A DNA stretch of 64,000 nt from Hufsiella ginkgonis (GTDB lineage: Bacteria > Bacteroidota > Bacteroidia > Sphingobacteriales > Sphingobacteriaceae): NCBI RefSeq assembly GCF_009834915.1, contig NZ_WVHS01000003.1, positions 839,988-903,987 of the forward strand, in the 5' to 3' direction. Positions within the stretch are counted from its first letter, which is position 1, and each line of letters opens with the position of its first letter. The position numbers were made by a program, and so were the translations under genes. A model generated the notes under the pieces. It was given only the letters and a program-made list of their open reading frames with translations. It searched no databases and was not told the DNA's origin. Positions 52,201 to 61,032 of the stretch are shown here, piece by piece.

Positions 52201-53285
52201 AGTTCGGCGGCTAGAATATATGCATTTGGCATGATAATGTCGCTGATGATATATTTGTCGCCCACCGCAGGCTTAAAAGCAGACGAAGGCATGACCAGAT
52301 CTCTTTCTTGGTTGACAAGCAGTCGCATTGTTTTACTCGAATAGTCAAAACTCCCCGCTTCAATTTCGAATTTATTCCCGGCCAAGTATCCAGTTTGAAA
52401 CTCTACCTTCGCGCTCACCTTGTCAATCAGCTGCAAATTTAGGTCGAAGTCGATCCCCGTGTCAGTGAAGGTGAATTCATCACCAACTGCTGTCACAATT
52501 CCGATCCGTTTAGGGTAGATTTCAGGAAATACGATCGTATCTTCCCGGGCGCCGTATTGGGAAACGTTCCTCTCAAGAAAAAGCAGAGGGGATGGCAGTC
52601 GCAATCGCGAAGAAAAACCGCGGTAGTCAGCAGGAATGTTTTTTTCGCCGCCCTCAGCATACAATACTGTTACGAGCTGCTTATCCTGCTGCTGAATCCT
52701 CTCAATATTATAAAGGCCGTTACCCCGGCCATACTGAAGTTCCAAAGGTACCAGGTTCCCCCGTTTGGTCAGATGGATCGTTTGACCCTCGATCCAAAAC
52801 TCGGTTTTAAATTCCTCGGCCAAGCGTGAAAGTACAGTAAGACAGTTTTCATTATTGAATGTCAGCATCCGAGTGTCAGTCACATCCACAGTGCCCTTTA
52901 TCCAACCGGTCTGCCGGCGGGCCACATTCAAAAGCAACAGGTCGATAAACGTTTCAGCGTTTCCCATGAGAGAGAATTCGGACTTGGTAAGGACATTCTC
53001 ACTGTTGTAAAAAAAGTACTTCGATCGTATAAGGTCATATAAAACAACCTCCAGCTTCAAAGAATAAATGAACTTGATAGAGCTTTCCTTTTTTACATCC
53101 GGCTCGGTGTTTATGTAATAATTCTGTCCCTGTATTACGACATGATCGCCCACACGGAAATGAATCAAGCTGCTAAGCTCAAAAGTCATGTTTGCGATAT
53201 TAGGACCCATTATCGCCCTTTCAATACTGCCAGAAGGGGAGACAGTAGCAATTAAGCTACTGCCCCTTAAAATGTCGTAATTCAT
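49284..53285 (-). CDS. Phage tail-tip / central fibre protein with tandem repeats
   Basis: The protein has 1333 residues. The first 450 residues read as a tail-hub protein (Gp44/D-like and prophage tail endopeptidase type: GPNIANMTFELSSLIHFRVGD, YSLKLEVVLYDLI, HLTKRGNLVPLELQYGRGNG). A beta-rich middle follows (residues of about 500-800). From about 830 to 1040 two related units of about 105 residues each contain ADIANDGKLTPGEK / ADIANDAKLTPVEK, ITTEKTAY and ADFRAxFxxYYxKRxLLLK; they are helical and should form a fibre shaft. The end (TGTIGGWTIEASALTAESVI) is of receptor-binding type. It probably sits at the tail tip and recognises the host. Confidence 0.82.
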   Translation of the reverse strand: MNYDILRGSSLIATVSPSGSIERAIMGPNIANMTFELSSLIHFRVGDHVVIQGQNYYINTEPDVKKESSIKFIYSLKLEVVLYDLIRSKYFFYNSENVLTKSEFSLMGNAETFIDLLLLNVARRQTGWIKGTVDVTDTRMLTFNNENCLTVLSRLAEEFKTEFWIEGQTIHLTKRGNLVPLELQYGRGNGLYNIERIQQQDKQLVTVLYAEGGEKNIPADYRGFSSRLRLPSPLLFLERNVSQYGAREDTIVFPEIYPKRIGIVTAVGDEFTFTDTGIDFDLNLQLIDKVSAKVEFQTGYLAGNKFEIEAGSFDYSSKTMRLLVNQERDLVMPSSAFKPAVGDKYIISDIIMPNAYILAAELELQTAAQNYLNLNSDARKIYQVTCDNILFKQYNYSLTLGSYITLTDDDFGFSDAIRVLGFSQDLQDPSKITNLNLSEQVEINRYTKQANAQENIEKAIRQSRLFDVNRARLNWRTSQELKNLVFDPDGYYFSESIKPLSIETTMISVAAKSQQFVLSEIIFQPNYLGDSAKFRSSAGKLDHFSISEEIKTWNISAFSSDTLAPATAYYIYAKCSKVGIAGTIVLSISQMTVDQDPTDYYFLIGVVHSPVGSVRGISLTYGQTAINGKFITTGAIFSTDGLTYFDLDAGVIGGKIAFASGTTGYDNIADKPDLSSYIDAEYVDLLIADLQDQIDGQLISFFEQHDPTTSNAPAIDWTTPELKAQHANDTFTNTDTGASWRWVLVSGVWGWVPIADTATEQALALAGEALDTADGKRRVFVATPTTPYDVGDLWVQGFSGDIMRCQTARTSGIYMAGDWIKASKYTDDTVAEAAVLAAGNAAAAAGIANAQLADIANDGKLTPGEKHATKGEFDSITAEKAAIEAQADNYLITTEKTAYTTAYNTLYTYLGTLNLSTSGTETITAADFRAKFADYYEKRQLLLKALADKAKLIADNAGTAAAAAASSAATANALLADIANDAKLTPVEKKAVKKEWEIIQAEKPTIDGQATVYSITTEKTAYDTAYDALDAYISPKLTSLTTTETIVSADFRAAFKNYYDKKVLLLKKISDLADGRINTAQASAANAIADALAAYNAAGGVASDLSDLSGSLGGLAFEDLIGAAQLDSTIIDGGYIKTTLIDAEWIKSTVITTDYISGLDLDFVTGTIGGWTIEASALTAESVIKDGVVISGNPHVLIRGYIEYQNSGGTVIGYQEAAFGNELEDHISGDLNSELARLINHRPYITSSGSPSQNHALYLSAKGADNNFALETNGGRIQISATEIGDYIQLSSPDIYLNPGTLHIGVDTGYSGIVFTSSNPTLNFTKGILVGVS

Positions 53286-53294
53286 CGATTTATT

Positions 53295-54188
53295 TTAGTT
53301 GGGTACCAGGCCCTTGCCTTTTGGTTTGTTGATGTAGGCATGCGCTGAACCAGAAAATGCAAAGAAGCGCAGATAAAGGTTACCTGACGGCCGCGGACAG
53401 GTATTAGTTACCCCATCATTTGCGGCGGTTAGATCAATCCAGGTAGCAGTATCCGGATCCGAGCCGACATTTAAAGTATACTGGAATTTTACGGTGGATG
53501 AAAGTAGTAAGATCCGCATTCGAAATGTTGCAGACCCTGTCTGATCCGCTGTATTGTAAAAGTTGTAAGGATAAGTGGTGCCTCCTGCGTGTGTATTGCT
53601 GTAATTCTTTCCTGATACTCTTCCGTTGGTCAGGTTTCCGTTGATCTCTAGTGGCGTTCCTTCATTTGCTGGTTGAGCTGTACCGTCTGGAACAGTATCA
53701 AGAATCATCGATGCTGTACCTGTTTGTTCCATACCCATCATTACATAGCCCTGTACCCCTGAAGGAATATGTAAAGTGGTGCGAGCACGACCAAACACGC
53801 CACCGGTTGTAACGAAATCTACGCCATCATCAGAGACCGTAGCATGTTCGAGGGGTAACCCGGTTACATAATCACCAGTCAAAACGGTATAAATAGGGGC
53901 TACAAGCGGCGGACCAACAAGTTCACTCGCATCCAAGGCAAATTCCGGATCATCTACCATAATGAAAATGTAAGTTTCGCCGGCAACAGCTGACGTAATT
54001 GCATTGTTCGGGCGACCGGGCTCCCAACTGCCATAGGTTCGATCAATTTCCTCATCTGTTTCTTCGTCGAAATTGATAACTACGCCGTAGATCCTTAAAC
54101 AATCGGGTGTATCGAAAATGCTTCCTTCAAATTCGAAATCGACCAAGGCCTGCCGGCCATTTGGTCCTTTAAAAATATTATCTGCCAT
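53295..54188 (-). CDS. Phage tail protein with shared N-terminal module, beta-rich C-terminus
   Basis: The protein has 297 residues. Residues 1-95 hold the module shared with the next two upstream genes: KGPNGR, an IFDTPDC strand, YGSWEPGRPNNAI and GETYIFIMVDD. Residues 100-297 are beta-rich and glycine/threonine-rich (GVQGYVMMGMEQTGTASMIL, GTTYPYNFYNTADQTGSATF), like a sugar-binding jelly roll. The start is 11 bases after the stop of the 595-residue gene. Likely a tail-tip decoration or receptor-binding protein (inference from position). Confidence 0.72.
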   Translation of the reverse strand: MADNIFKGPNGRQALVDFEFEGSIFDTPDCLRIYGVVINFDEETDEEIDRTYGSWEPGRPNNAITSAVAGETYIFIMVDDPEFALDASELVGPPLVAPIYTVLTGDYVTGLPLEHATVSDDGVDFVTTGGVFGRARTTLHIPSGVQGYVMMGMEQTGTASMILDTVPDGTAQPANEGTPLEINGNLTNGRVSGKNYSNTHAGGTTYPYNFYNTADQTGSATFRMRILLLSSTVKFQYTLNVGSDPDTATWIDLTAANDGVTNTCPRPSGNLYLRFFAFSGSAHAYINKPKGKGLVPN

Positions 54189-54199
54189 CTTTTAAAAAA

Positions 54200-55987
54200 T
54201 TAAATTGTGTTGTTAACTGCTGCACCCCAATAAGCGGGTAGTTTTCTTGATGAATCTGCAACGGAGCGCACGTCCCCGGTTTGCATTGAATAGTATAGCT
54301 TGACCGATTCGCCAGCGACCACGTTAGAACCGAGTACAAGCCGCCAGGACGTGCCGGACCCCTCCAAGCCTGTAACGGTATGGGTGGATGGTAAAGCCTG
54401 ATTTTCTACCGTATCGGCGATCCTAAAGGCTGAAAACACCGACATTAAGACGGGTTCGCTTAGCGTTAAATTGATCTTGTTTGCCGATCCTGTAACAATA
54501 TTTGCAGCTAGTATTTCGGGCGGATCAACTTCCAGCGACGGGTCAGCAAAGGATGTGATTTCCCGGATTATATTTACGATGCCCGTATCTACGTCCTTTT
54601 CGATCCTAGCCCCTCCGGTTTGCGTAATGCCAGCTATAGTCTTATTTGCGGTCAGCTTCAGCGTAATGTCTTGCCAGCGGTAATGAGCCGGTACGCCGGT
54701 ATAGTCCAGCTGCACGGTCAGGGTCCCGTCTTCGTTGATAGTTTCGGTTTTAATTACCTTCCTGGTTACCTGCATATATTCGCAAGTCTCTTGGGTGGAG
54801 GCAAAGCAAATCTTATCCCCCAGTAACGTAAATACCTTGTTCATATAAGCCTTCCAGGTATTCCATTCGGTAGGATCACCGGAAACGTATGTAGGTCCGT
54901 GACTTCCGCACCTGATAATAAACCGCTGGTCCGGGTGCGCCGCCATTTCGCCGGCCAGGCCGTCCACTGCATCACTGGCAAGCGTTAGCGAGTTTTCCCA
55001 AAACACACGGGCCAGTAAAATAGGATCTCCGTTGTCTATGGCATCGTAAACCTTTTGAAGGTTTCCGAACCCCGGCGGCTTGCCGCTGTCTGCCATGTAC
55101 TGAATCGGGTAGCCATCATTTGCATAAGTCCCGAAGCCTTGGGAAGACATCCCTGCGAAATCCTTGATATGTGCCCAAACGCTTACATAACCAGGGTCAT
55201 TGTTGGGAACGACACCGGCGTTAACGCGAACGTCAACACCGCGACTTTTCATTTCGTCATAGATCAGTTCCAGGTTTTTTTCCACCTGCTGATAGCGATT
55301 TTCGTAACCGCCGAAAACAGCGGTTCCGCCCCATTGATGATCACTGATAGACCAACCCTTCTCGTACATCTCTACCAATTGCGGCCAGGTAATATAAACG
55401 GGATTGCTTCCACCTACCAACGGATTTCCGTTCGTAGCTACCGTAAAGATCGCATGTGTGCAACGGGGAAGCACAAAGTTACCGCAACCGTCCGTTAGTA
55501 TTTCGCGCTTGCCTGGGTACTGCTGACCGTCTCCTGCTGGTACTCCATCGTGCATAGTTCCCAGCAGAAATTTAAAAGCCAGTTCGTACATAGTCCTTTG
55601 GCTGTCGTCAGCCTCCCAATTATAAAAGGCGTGCATGCCATACTTAACGCGCTCAAATTCCGCAGTCGCCTCCAGTTCACCCTCCTCTTCTTCGAATGTG
55701 AAAAGTAGGTTAACTATCGATTGTAGTTCCTCGAACGGTGGCTCGAAATAGCTGCTGACGTCCATTTCAGACAGTGACACAATCATATAAACCTCGCCCG
55801 GAACAGTGGTATCAAAAAAATTTACAGACCGATTCGGCTTCCAGCTGGAGTAATTTCGCTCACCGGTCATAGGATGTACAGAGATAGCGTACACGACGCC
55901 GCAGTTCGACGCGTTGAAAATCGTCGATAAGGACACTGCCTGGGTAGCGCGTCTGCCGTTAGGCCCAGTTTTTAGGTTGTTCGGCAT
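54200..55987 (-). CDS. Phage tail protein with shared N-terminal module and polysaccharide-deacetylase-like domain
   Basis: The protein has 595 residues. The module (TGPNGRRA, IFNASNC, YSSWKPNRS, GEVYMIVSLSEMD) fills residues 1-90. Residues of about 120-400 look like a NodB/deacetylase-type barrel: THAIFTVATNG, WPQLVEMYEKGWSISDHQWGG, VRVNAGVVPNND, FIIRCGSHGP and ICFASTQETCEYMQ. The Asp of the usual first motif (FDDG) is not evident, so activity on capsule or surface glycan is only inferred. Residues of about 470-595 form two Ig-like or SwmB-type domains (NIVTGSANKINLTLSEPV). Likely a tail spike that modifies the host surface. Confidence 0.7.
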   Translation of the reverse strand: MPNNLKTGPNGRRATQAVSLSTIFNASNCGVVYAISVHPMTGERNYSSWKPNRSVNFFDTTVPGEVYMIVSLSEMDVSSYFEPPFEELQSIVNLLFTFEEEEGELEATAEFERVKYGMHAFYNWEADDSQRTMYELAFKFLLGTMHDGVPAGDGQQYPGKREILTDGCGNFVLPRCTHAIFTVATNGNPLVGGSNPVYITWPQLVEMYEKGWSISDHQWGGTAVFGGYENRYQQVEKNLELIYDEMKSRGVDVRVNAGVVPNNDPGYVSVWAHIKDFAGMSSQGFGTYANDGYPIQYMADSGKPPGFGNLQKVYDAIDNGDPILLARVFWENSLTLASDAVDGLAGEMAAHPDQRFIIRCGSHGPTYVSGDPTEWNTWKAYMNKVFTLLGDKICFASTQETCEYMQVTRKVIKTETINEDGTLTVQLDYTGVPAHYRWQDITLKLTANKTIAGITQTGGARIEKDVDTGIVNIIREITSFADPSLEVDPPEILAANIVTGSANKINLTLSEPVLMSVFSAFRIADTVENQALPSTHTVTGLEGSGTSWRLVLGSNVVAGESVKLYYSMQTGDVRSVADSSRKLPAYWGAAVNNTI

Positions 55988-55989
55988 GC

Positions 55990-56217
55990 TTAATAAAATA
56001 GTGCTGAAAGATCCATTTCAGCCGTAGCAATCACCAGATAGCTGACATCAATTTCGAGTTCCTCGATAGCGTTGTTGGGACGCCCGGGCTTCCATGAATC
56101 ATAACTACCTTCAAGGCGATAGATAAAAGCAAGGTTGTCGTCATCGAAAACCTCCGCGAGTTCTGCTGTGGCCTTCGCTATCAATAGGTTAGGACCGGGT
56201 TTAATGTTAATAGCCAT
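55990..56217 (-). CDS. Stand-alone copy of the tail-protein N-terminal module
   Basis: The protein has 75 residues and consists only of the module: KPGPNLLIA, EVFDDDN, YDSWKPGRPNNAI and a closing ATAEMDLSALF. It starts two bases after the stop of the preceding distal tail gene, and its stop is two bases before the next start. It may be an adaptor that binds the same site on the tail as the two larger module-bearing proteins. Confidence 0.72.
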   Translation of the reverse strand: MAINIKPGPNLLIAKATAELAEVFDDDNLAFIYRLEGSYDSWKPGRPNNAIEELEIDVSYLVIATAEMDLSALFY

Positions 56218-56219
56218 TT

Positions 56220-56636
56220 TTATACATTTATTATTGTAAAAGTTAAATTCAGTTCGACGACTACTTTGTTAGCGTTGATCTTTGTGTATTTTTTGCCGGA
56301 GGATTTGCTGTAAAACACTTGATAGGTGGTGCCCAAATCGGCGACCATCAGATCAAGTTGTCCAGGAGCCTTTAATGCATTCCATAGTGCGGCGCGCTTG
56401 ATATTGTAATCGGTCCTGCTGGAAGCATGAAGGGTTCCGCCAATCGTCACCTGCCGGTTCATAAAAACAGGTGTTGTAAGATCATACTCTATTCCGTCTT
56501 CGTCGCCCCAGTCATGAGAAGGTGGATCCTTTCGTTCCGGAAACGGAACGAAATCGTCGCTGCCGGATAGGGGAGCCCATCCGTAGGTAAGCCACATATC
56601 CAAGCCCTCCAAAAAGTATAAACCCTTAGCGTTCAT
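56220..56636 (-). CDS. Probable distal tail or tail-hub protein
   Basis: The protein has 138 residues. HDWGDEDGIEYDLTTPVFMNRQVTIGGTLHA and YNIKRAALWNALKAPGQLDLMVADLGTTYQVFY resemble short distal-tail (Dit) domains: a beta-sandwich ring subunit whose strands cross-pack. It lies between the tape measure and the module-bearing tail proteins, where Dit genes normally sit. The assignment is from position and strand pattern. Confidence 0.62.
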   Translation of the reverse strand: MNAKGLYFLEGLDMWLTYGWAPLSGSDDFVPFPERKDPPSHDWGDEDGIEYDLTTPVFMNRQVTIGGTLHASSRTDYNIKRAALWNALKAPGQLDLMVADLGTTYQVFYSKSSGKKYTKINANKVVVELNLTFTIINV

Positions 56637-56639
56637 CGG

Positions 56640-56882
56640 TTACCATTTAATGCGATGAACAGTTCCGTCTACGCGATCGTCCTTGTAAGTAATGATCAGG
56701 AACTTACCTTCAGACAGCTTTTCCAGCGTATTTTTTGACAATTCATGTTTAACATCCAAATAGAATCCGCCGCACTCAACTATCGCTTTGATCCGGTCGA
56801 AAATTGCTACGCTTCCATTTTCGTTTACTGCCAGGGCCGCCTTGCGTGCCTGATCAGCCGTTGTTATATTATTTTTTGCCAT
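56640..56882 (-). CDS. Hypothetical small phage tail-region protein
   Basis: The protein has 80 residues, with ADQARKAALAVNENGSVAIFDRIKAIVECGG as a helical start and LSEGKFLIITYKDDRVDGTVHRIKW as a beta end. It is soluble, no signal peptide. It starts nine bases after the tape measure stop and ends three bases before the next gene start. Function unknown; likely part of tail assembly. Confidence 0.68.
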   Translation of the reverse strand: MAKNNITTADQARKAALAVNENGSVAIFDRIKAIVECGGFYLDVKHELSKNTLEKLSEGKFLIITYKDDRVDGTVHRIKW

Positions 56883-56891
56883 GATATTCGT

Positions 56892-59800
56892 TTAAGGAAT
56901 TCGCCCACCAGACCTTAATGCGTCGACGGGTATATCCATTTTTTTATTTATTGAAACCAGCGCTGTTTCAATGTTTGCCAGCCTGTCAGTATTGGTAGCT
57001 GTCCTGCCTGTATAAATTTCAATTTGAAGGATCGAGGCTAATTTTTGTCTGCCGATCGCCAGCATATCAATTTGAATCAGGCGGTTGGAAGCCATGTATC
57101 CGGATAGCACGTCTATGCTTTCCTGGGATGCAGATGCGAGCGCGCCTTTCAAGCTGTTCTTGTTCGCCGAGTTATCTGTAACTTTCCCCAGGGAGATCCC
57201 GGTCGCCTTCTGCAGCTGATCAGCAAAGAGCGCGGCATCGGTGATCGTTTTGTTGATGCCTGCAGTAAATGCCGCGATCTCGGAAGCGTCCAACGCACCG
57301 CCACTTTCGGCGTCTTTCGCGAACTGCTCGTATAGTTTTTTGATAGGCCCCTCGAGCGCCTGGTATTTCAGAGCGTTTAAAAGGGCCTTGCGAATAATGT
57401 CCTCGGTGCTGGCGGCAAAGTCCTCGACTTTCGTAAATCCGTTTGCAAATCCGTCCGCGATCGTGTCGGTAATCGCCTCTGCCGTCGTGCCGGTAAAAAT
57501 TTCCGCTGCTTTGGCAGCCACGGATGCCAAAGCTTCAGTGACGTCGCCACCCTCTTCTTTCAGTTTTTGTAGTTGCTCGAAAAGCACCTTCGCTCCATTC
57601 GTCAATTTGCCTTCAGTGAAAAGCTTCTCTATTTCTTCATAGGTCAGGCCTGACAGCCCCGCCATATTTTGGGTAACTTTCGCTTTTCGGAACCAGGTGC
57701 CGTGTTGGTAGTCGACACTGGCCACGTACTGCTGCTTCTGTAGTTTATTGAAAAGCTCCTGGTACTTTCTATCGATGTCCGATGTTTGCGTAGCAAGAAG
57801 GACGCGCTGCTTTTGAATGTTGGAAAGCGTACCTTTTTCCTGGGCGGCAAGCTCCCGGGCTCGCTCGCGAAGCAATGCCAAATATTGAACTTCGCCTTTG
57901 TAAGCCGTATCGTAATAGGCTTGGACCTCTGCACGGGCTGCAGCGTTCATTTCCTTTACCCTCTTATTGATACTCATAATTCCGGCGATGCCGGAAGTAA
58001 TTGCACCAAACAGATCGCCAGCTGCCAGCTTTCCGGCCACATTCGACACCACACCGGTGATCCGCGAAATAGTTGAAAGTGTGAACGCGAGCTCGTCGTT
58101 GACACCCTCGAAGGCGCCGGATAATTCAGCGAAATCCTGCGACGCCATCCCGAAGGATTTGGAAATCTTATCCAATGCTTCCTTGATCGCGACGGCTTCA
58201 GGGAAAAGTGCCTCCAAACCCGTACCGCCTGACGATTTCAACAGGTTTTGAGCTTGGTTTAAAGCATTCTTGCCGGCCTCTTTTTGGGCAGGGGTAAGGG
58301 ATTTATCTTTAAGGTCGTTCTTTAAATTCCTGATCTGCTCTTTGAGTTGCTCCCGCGTCATAAAGAACAGGTTTTTTGCCATATCCTGGGCGATCTTCGT
58401 CTCCTCAAACGCCATTATTCGCACGCCGTCTAGCTCTATGGCACGATTCCGCTCAAGCTGCTTTTTCCTTGCTTCGAATTCCTCACCTTTGAATTTCGTA
58501 CGAAGAATTGACAGATCCTTTTCGAATTTTGCTTCGATCCGCGCCTCCTCAACTTTCGCCGTCCGGGTTTCGTCCAGTACCCTTTTTAGGTTCGCCATGT
58601 TATAGTCGAACTCCTTATTTGCCTGCTCTTTCTTGGCTTTTGGTAGTTCCTTATCCAGGTACTCCTTTAACTTTTTAGCGCGTACCGATAAATCACCCTC
58701 AACAGGCGTCAGCGATTCGAGATACTTGACATACGTTTCATAGCCTCGCAACTCTTCAGCAAAACGCTGGTCGGCATTTTTTGCGCCGTATTCCAGTTTG
58801 TAAGCCTCATAGTCATTGAAAAGCTGCTTCTGTTCCTCAATAATCGTTTTGGTCCGCTCGACCTCTTGGAGACCTGTTTCATCATTGATGGCCTTTTGAA
58901 GAGCGGGGGCAAGATTGAGATTTAGCGCGCCCGCTTTGTTTTTTTTGCTCTTATTTAGTTTATCAATTTCTGCCTGTAAAGCAGCAAAGTCACCCTTAAT
59001 CTCAGCGAGCTTTTGCTTTTCCTGGGATTCGGTGGCAACGCTATATTTTTCATTCAGCGCAGCCAATTTTGCAATCAATTCAGCCTTCTTTTCCAGCGAT
59101 TTATTGTATTCCTTTGACGCTTTTGTAGCGATACCAGTAATACGAGCCTTCTCACGTTCGAGAGCGTTTATTTCAGCTTCGACTCGTTTATACTCAGCAT
59201 TATTTGTGGTTTTTGCCAGTTCAGCCTTTTTACTCGCTATGTCAGCATCAATTGAAGCGATATCCCGCCTAACCTTTTCAGTTACTTTACTTGTTTCTTC
59301 GTCAACCTCCTCGGTGAGCTTCTTGATCTGATCCTTTACCTTCTGCTGCTCAAGCGCGTTATTGATAGTCGAATTCAGTGCAAACGCGTTCACGCCCCCG
59401 GTTGTGCCATTGAAGACAAGATCCAGCATCTTCGTGCCGAACCCGGGTCCCTCGTTTTCCTGGTTGATCAGGTCTTCGAGCTTTTTGTTCAGAATTTTTA
59501 ACCGGATCGATTTTTCAAGCGACTTGACATAATTGTCAAGTGCTTTTTTCGCGTCATCGGTTTTTAGGGTTTCAAGGTTAAGGTTTCCCAGGTACTCCGG
59601 GCTCAGCTTATTGAGATCCTTGATTGCCCTCTCCCTGGCCTTTTTCGAAAGATTTTCATTATTGGCGACATCCAGCAGCTGCTGCAGTTTATTGCGTTCA
59701 ATATCAAGCTGTGAATTCGCCTCCTTCGTAGCTTCACCTACGGCATCGAGGCTGTCCGAGTACACGTAGAAGGCTGTCGCAAGCGCAACAATGGCGGTAG

Positions 59801-60830
59801 CGGCCAAGACATAGGGGTTTGCAGATATCGTGGCGTTCAATGCCTTCATAACCTTGTCAAGTCGTGCGCTCATCACCTCGAGCAAACTGGTCGCAGTCAT
59901 TTGCGCTTCCATCAAGGCAATATGGATGTACTGGGCCGCCCGGTAAGCGCCGTAGGTCACGATAAGTACCTTGATGATGTCAATAACATCCTGGTAATGT
60001 TCTACCAGGTAGATCGCCGACTGGATCCCTGCATTGAAAACCCCCTCATTGCTTTCACCCATGTCATTGAGCATCCGATCCCAAGCATCTGAAAGATTGG
60101 AGAGCTGCCCTGTGAGCGTTTTCGATTGCTCGCGCATCAGGTTGTAGAATATCCCGGCAGATCCGGTCATATTCTTGAATGCCTCCTCGATCTGTGGGAA
60201 ACCGACTTTACCAGCTTCCACCAAGCCACGCACTTCGCCTTCGGTTACTTTAAATACCTTGGCGAGCTCTGCGATGATAGGAATACCCCGCCCTGTGAAT
60301 TGGTTAATATCCTGTTGGTAGGCGCGTCCCTGTGTGCGGAGGGTGCCGTACAGATAAGCAATATCGCCGATCGGCGCCGAGACACCGGCCGCGACGTTAC
60401 CGAGTCGCTCGAGCGTGCTGGTCACTTCGCCAGCCCCTACACCATACGCAAGGAGCTGCTTGGTGCTGGATGCGACTTCCGTGAGAGTAAAGGGCGTAAC
60501 CGCTGCAAGCTTTACGGTTTCGGCCATCAGCGCATCGGCCTTTGACTTGCTTTTTAGTATGGTCCGATAGGCAACCTCCAGCTGCTGAAATTCGCCGCGG
60601 ACCGCCACCATCGATGTGACGAAACTCGTAATAGAACTTATCGAGAAATAGCCGGTAACAGCTTGCGCAGCCTTTTTTGCGAAATTATCAAACTGCGTAC
60701 CTTGTTGCTGGATGGTTTGGGACAAATGCAGGAACCGCTGCTCAATTCTTTCGGCAGTCTGCTGCAGCGGATCGTCGTCGAGCGACGCCGTCCAGTTCAT
60801 ACTTCCATTCTGCCGAAATCTTACAGCCAT
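56892..60830 (-). CDS. Tail tape measure protein
   Basis: The protein has 1312 residues. The N-terminal tape-measure domain is clear: YRTILKSKSKADALMAETVK, TPFTLTEVASSTKQLLAYGVG, FTGRGIPIIAELAKVF and GKVGFPQIEEAFKNMT. Two hydrophobic stretches at about residues 285-300 and 340-360 (YVLAATAIVALATAFYVY) follow, then about 450 residues of charged coiled coil and a C-terminal glycine/alanine-rich region. It sets the length of the tail; at roughly 1.5 angstrom per residue it would suit a tail of about 190 nm. The upstream gene is the tail chaperone extension, two bases away. Confidence 0.92.
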   Translation of the reverse strand: MAVRFRQNGSMNWTASLDDDPLQQTAERIEQRFLHLSQTIQQQGTQFDNFAKKAAQAVTGYFSISSITSFVTSMVAVRGEFQQLEVAYRTILKSKSKADALMAETVKLAAVTPFTLTEVASSTKQLLAYGVGAGEVTSTLERLGNVAAGVSAPIGDIAYLYGTLRTQGRAYQQDINQFTGRGIPIIAELAKVFKVTEGEVRGLVEAGKVGFPQIEEAFKNMTGSAGIFYNLMREQSKTLTGQLSNLSDAWDRMLNDMGESNEGVFNAGIQSAIYLVEHYQDVIDIIKVLIVTYGAYRAAQYIHIALMEAQMTATSLLEVMSARLDKVMKALNATISANPYVLAATAIVALATAFYVYSDSLDAVGEATKEANSQLDIERNKLQQLLDVANNENLSKKARERAIKDLNKLSPEYLGNLNLETLKTDDAKKALDNYVKSLEKSIRLKILNKKLEDLINQENEGPGFGTKMLDLVFNGTTGGVNAFALNSTINNALEQQKVKDQIKKLTEEVDEETSKVTEKVRRDIASIDADIASKKAELAKTTNNAEYKRVEAEINALEREKARITGIATKASKEYNKSLEKKAELIAKLAALNEKYSVATESQEKQKLAEIKGDFAALQAEIDKLNKSKKNKAGALNLNLAPALQKAINDETGLQEVERTKTIIEEQKQLFNDYEAYKLEYGAKNADQRFAEELRGYETYVKYLESLTPVEGDLSVRAKKLKEYLDKELPKAKKEQANKEFDYNMANLKRVLDETRTAKVEEARIEAKFEKDLSILRTKFKGEEFEARKKQLERNRAIELDGVRIMAFEETKIAQDMAKNLFFMTREQLKEQIRNLKNDLKDKSLTPAQKEAGKNALNQAQNLLKSSGGTGLEALFPEAVAIKEALDKISKSFGMASQDFAELSGAFEGVNDELAFTLSTISRITGVVSNVAGKLAAGDLFGAITSGIAGIMSINKRVKEMNAAARAEVQAYYDTAYKGEVQYLALLRERARELAAQEKGTLSNIQKQRVLLATQTSDIDRKYQELFNKLQKQQYVASVDYQHGTWFRKAKVTQNMAGLSGLTYEEIEKLFTEGKLTNGAKVLFEQLQKLKEEGGDVTEALASVAAKAAEIFTGTTAEAITDTIADGFANGFTKVEDFAASTEDIIRKALLNALKYQALEGPIKKLYEQFAKDAESGGALDASEIAAFTAGINKTITDAALFADQLQKATGISLGKVTDNSANKNSLKGALASASQESIDVLSGYMASNRLIQIDMLAIGRQKLASILQIEIYTGRTATNTDRLANIETALVSINKKMDIPVDALRSGGRIP

Positions 60831-60831
60831 T

Positions 60832-61032
60832 TCAAATTCCCTTTAGCAGCTTTTCAAAATCCTCAGCGATCACTGTATTTTTACTTGTGGCTTTGGCTCT
60901 CTTTTTAGTTTTCTTGCTGATCTGTTCGTTTAATTCTGATGACTTATCCTGTTCGTCGGTTTCGGTATCGAAATCCTGATCAGGAATAGTGGCCGACAGC
61001 ATCTGAAAATTCTGATAACTCATCTTCCACAA
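60832..61032 (-). CDS. Tail assembly chaperone, second (frameshift) part
   Basis: The protein is 66 residues from a TTG at 61032, but the frame stays open upstream across the 61101 stop of the preceding gene, in the -1 frame. The upstream part (SLWGTIGSNIKYFRYTYDQILWKMSYQNFQML) carries the conserved-looking aromatic pattern of such chaperone tails, so a separate start at 61032 would cut it. Acidic and basic low-complexity sequence follows. It is most likely made as a -1 frameshift extension of the 61101-61592 product, as in lambda G/GT. Confidence 0.62.
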   Translation of the reverse strand: MWKMSYQNFQMLSATIPDQDFDTETDEQDKSSELNEQISKKTKKRAKATSKNTVIAEDFEKLLKGI

